Shown here piece after piece: positions 5,261-5,462 of a stretch of DNA of 5,462 bases (position 1 is the stretch's first letter; every line of letters starts with the position of its first letter). Below the pieces are notes generated by a model. The model saw only the letters and a program-made list of their open reading frames with translations, searched no databases and was not told the DNA's origin. The DNA lies in contig CAKUHW010000086.1 in NCBI GenBank assembly GCA_934659415.1, forward strand, positions 1-5,462. Reading direction: 5' to 3'. The translations under genes and the position numbers were made by a program. Source of the DNA: an uncultured Oscillospiraceae bacterium. GTDB lineage: Bacteria > Bacillota > Clostridia > Oscillospirales > Oscillospiraceae.

Positions 5261-5462
5261 TTAGAGCAGCTCCTCCACCTTGTCCACCAGCTCGCCGATG
5301 GTCTTGCAGCCGGCGGCCACGGGCAGCTGGACCAGCACGTCCAGCTCGTTCTCGATCTCGGAGACCAGGCCCACCATCAGCACGGAGGCGCCGCCCAGGT
5401 CTTCCTTGATGCGGGTGTCCACGCTCAGGGTGTCCAGGGGCTTGTTGTAAGAGGTGGAGACC
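5261..5462 (-). CDS. Acyl carrier protein-like protein, 3' part (cut by the window end)
   Basis: The visible part is 66 residues ending in TAA at 5261-5263; the start lies beyond the right edge. An ACP pattern is clear: DTRIKEDLGGAS (visible residues 15-26), then an acidic amphipathic stretch (VSEIENELDV, 33-42) and the helical end TIGELVDKVEELL (54-66). Ser26 stands where ACPs carry the 4'-phosphopantetheine arm that holds acyl groups as thioesters. The usual D-S-L around that serine is A-S-V here, so this is not a textbook fatty-acid AcpP. It may be a specialised carrier protein. Full ACPs are about 75-90 residues, so only a small N-terminal piece is missing. The acyltransferase gene follows on the same strand after 164 bases with two hairpins, so co-transcription is uncertain. 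Which acyl chain it carries cannot be told. Confidence 0.7.
   Translation of the reverse strand, partial: VSTSYNKPLDTLSVDTRIKEDLGGASVLMVGLVSEIENELDVLVQLPVAAGCKTIGELVDKVEELL

Noticed and set aside
5161..5409. An 82-codon plus-strand frame at the right end
   Set aside because: The product is rich in Arg, Pro and Ala, as expected from an out-of-frame GC-rich reading. It lies opposite the ACP-like gene and the hairpins and has no recognisable motif.
1..5462. CRISPR arrays, tRNA or rRNA genes, insertion sequences
   Set aside because: No spaced direct repeats, no tRNA-like cloverleaf or rRNA sequence, and no transposase or terminal inverted repeats were seen. The gaps are short and hold only promoters and hairpins.

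Overview
The window is a GC-rich stretch, probably from an anaerobic Firmicute. The gene families (a Pta-type acyltransferase, a PucR regulator, an Isf-like Fe-S flavoprotein and a FAD_binding_2 oxidoreductase), the strong AGGAGG-type ribosome binding sites and the GC-rich codon use recall the gut Oscillospiraceae/Flavonifractor-Lawsonibacter type of genome. That assignment is inference; no marker gene is present. All five genes lie on the minus strand, so transcription runs from the right end to the left end.

Right part (about 4092-5462): the 3' end of a small acyl-carrier-protein-like gene enters from beyond the window. A 190-bp gap with two strong hairpins follows, then a 334-residue phosphate acyltransferase of the Pta family. 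This enzyme keeps the catalytic Ser-Arg pair but appears to lack arginines known to help bind CoA in the archaeal model enzyme. This part belongs to acyl/acyl-phosphate metabolism.

Middle (2685-3977): a PucR/CdaR-type regulator with a C-terminal helix-turn-helix. A plausible promoter of its own lies in the 114-bp gap after the acyltransferase gene.

Left part (13-2463): a two-gene operon separated by 17-18 bases. The first gene is an iron-sulfur-flavoprotein-like NAD(P)H/FMN reductase with an added C-terminal zinc-ribbon-like cysteine cluster. The second is a FAD-dependent oxidoreductase of the fumarate reductase/ketosteroid dehydrogenase superfamily that has lost the fumarate-binding residues and has a ketosteroid-dehydrogenase-like C-terminal motif. 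The 221-bp gap before this operon carries a good sigma-70-type promoter (ATGACA, 17 bases, TATACT). Its -35 box is embedded in nested inverted repeats built on TTTGTC/GACAAA, and a further palindrome with the same half-site covers the end of the regulator gene. The simplest reading is a substrate-inducible reductase module: the PucR protein senses a small molecule and controls an electron-carrying Fe-S flavoprotein that feeds a FAD-dependent reductase. The substrate cannot be named from sequence. This module is the most likely place for undescribed biology in the window.
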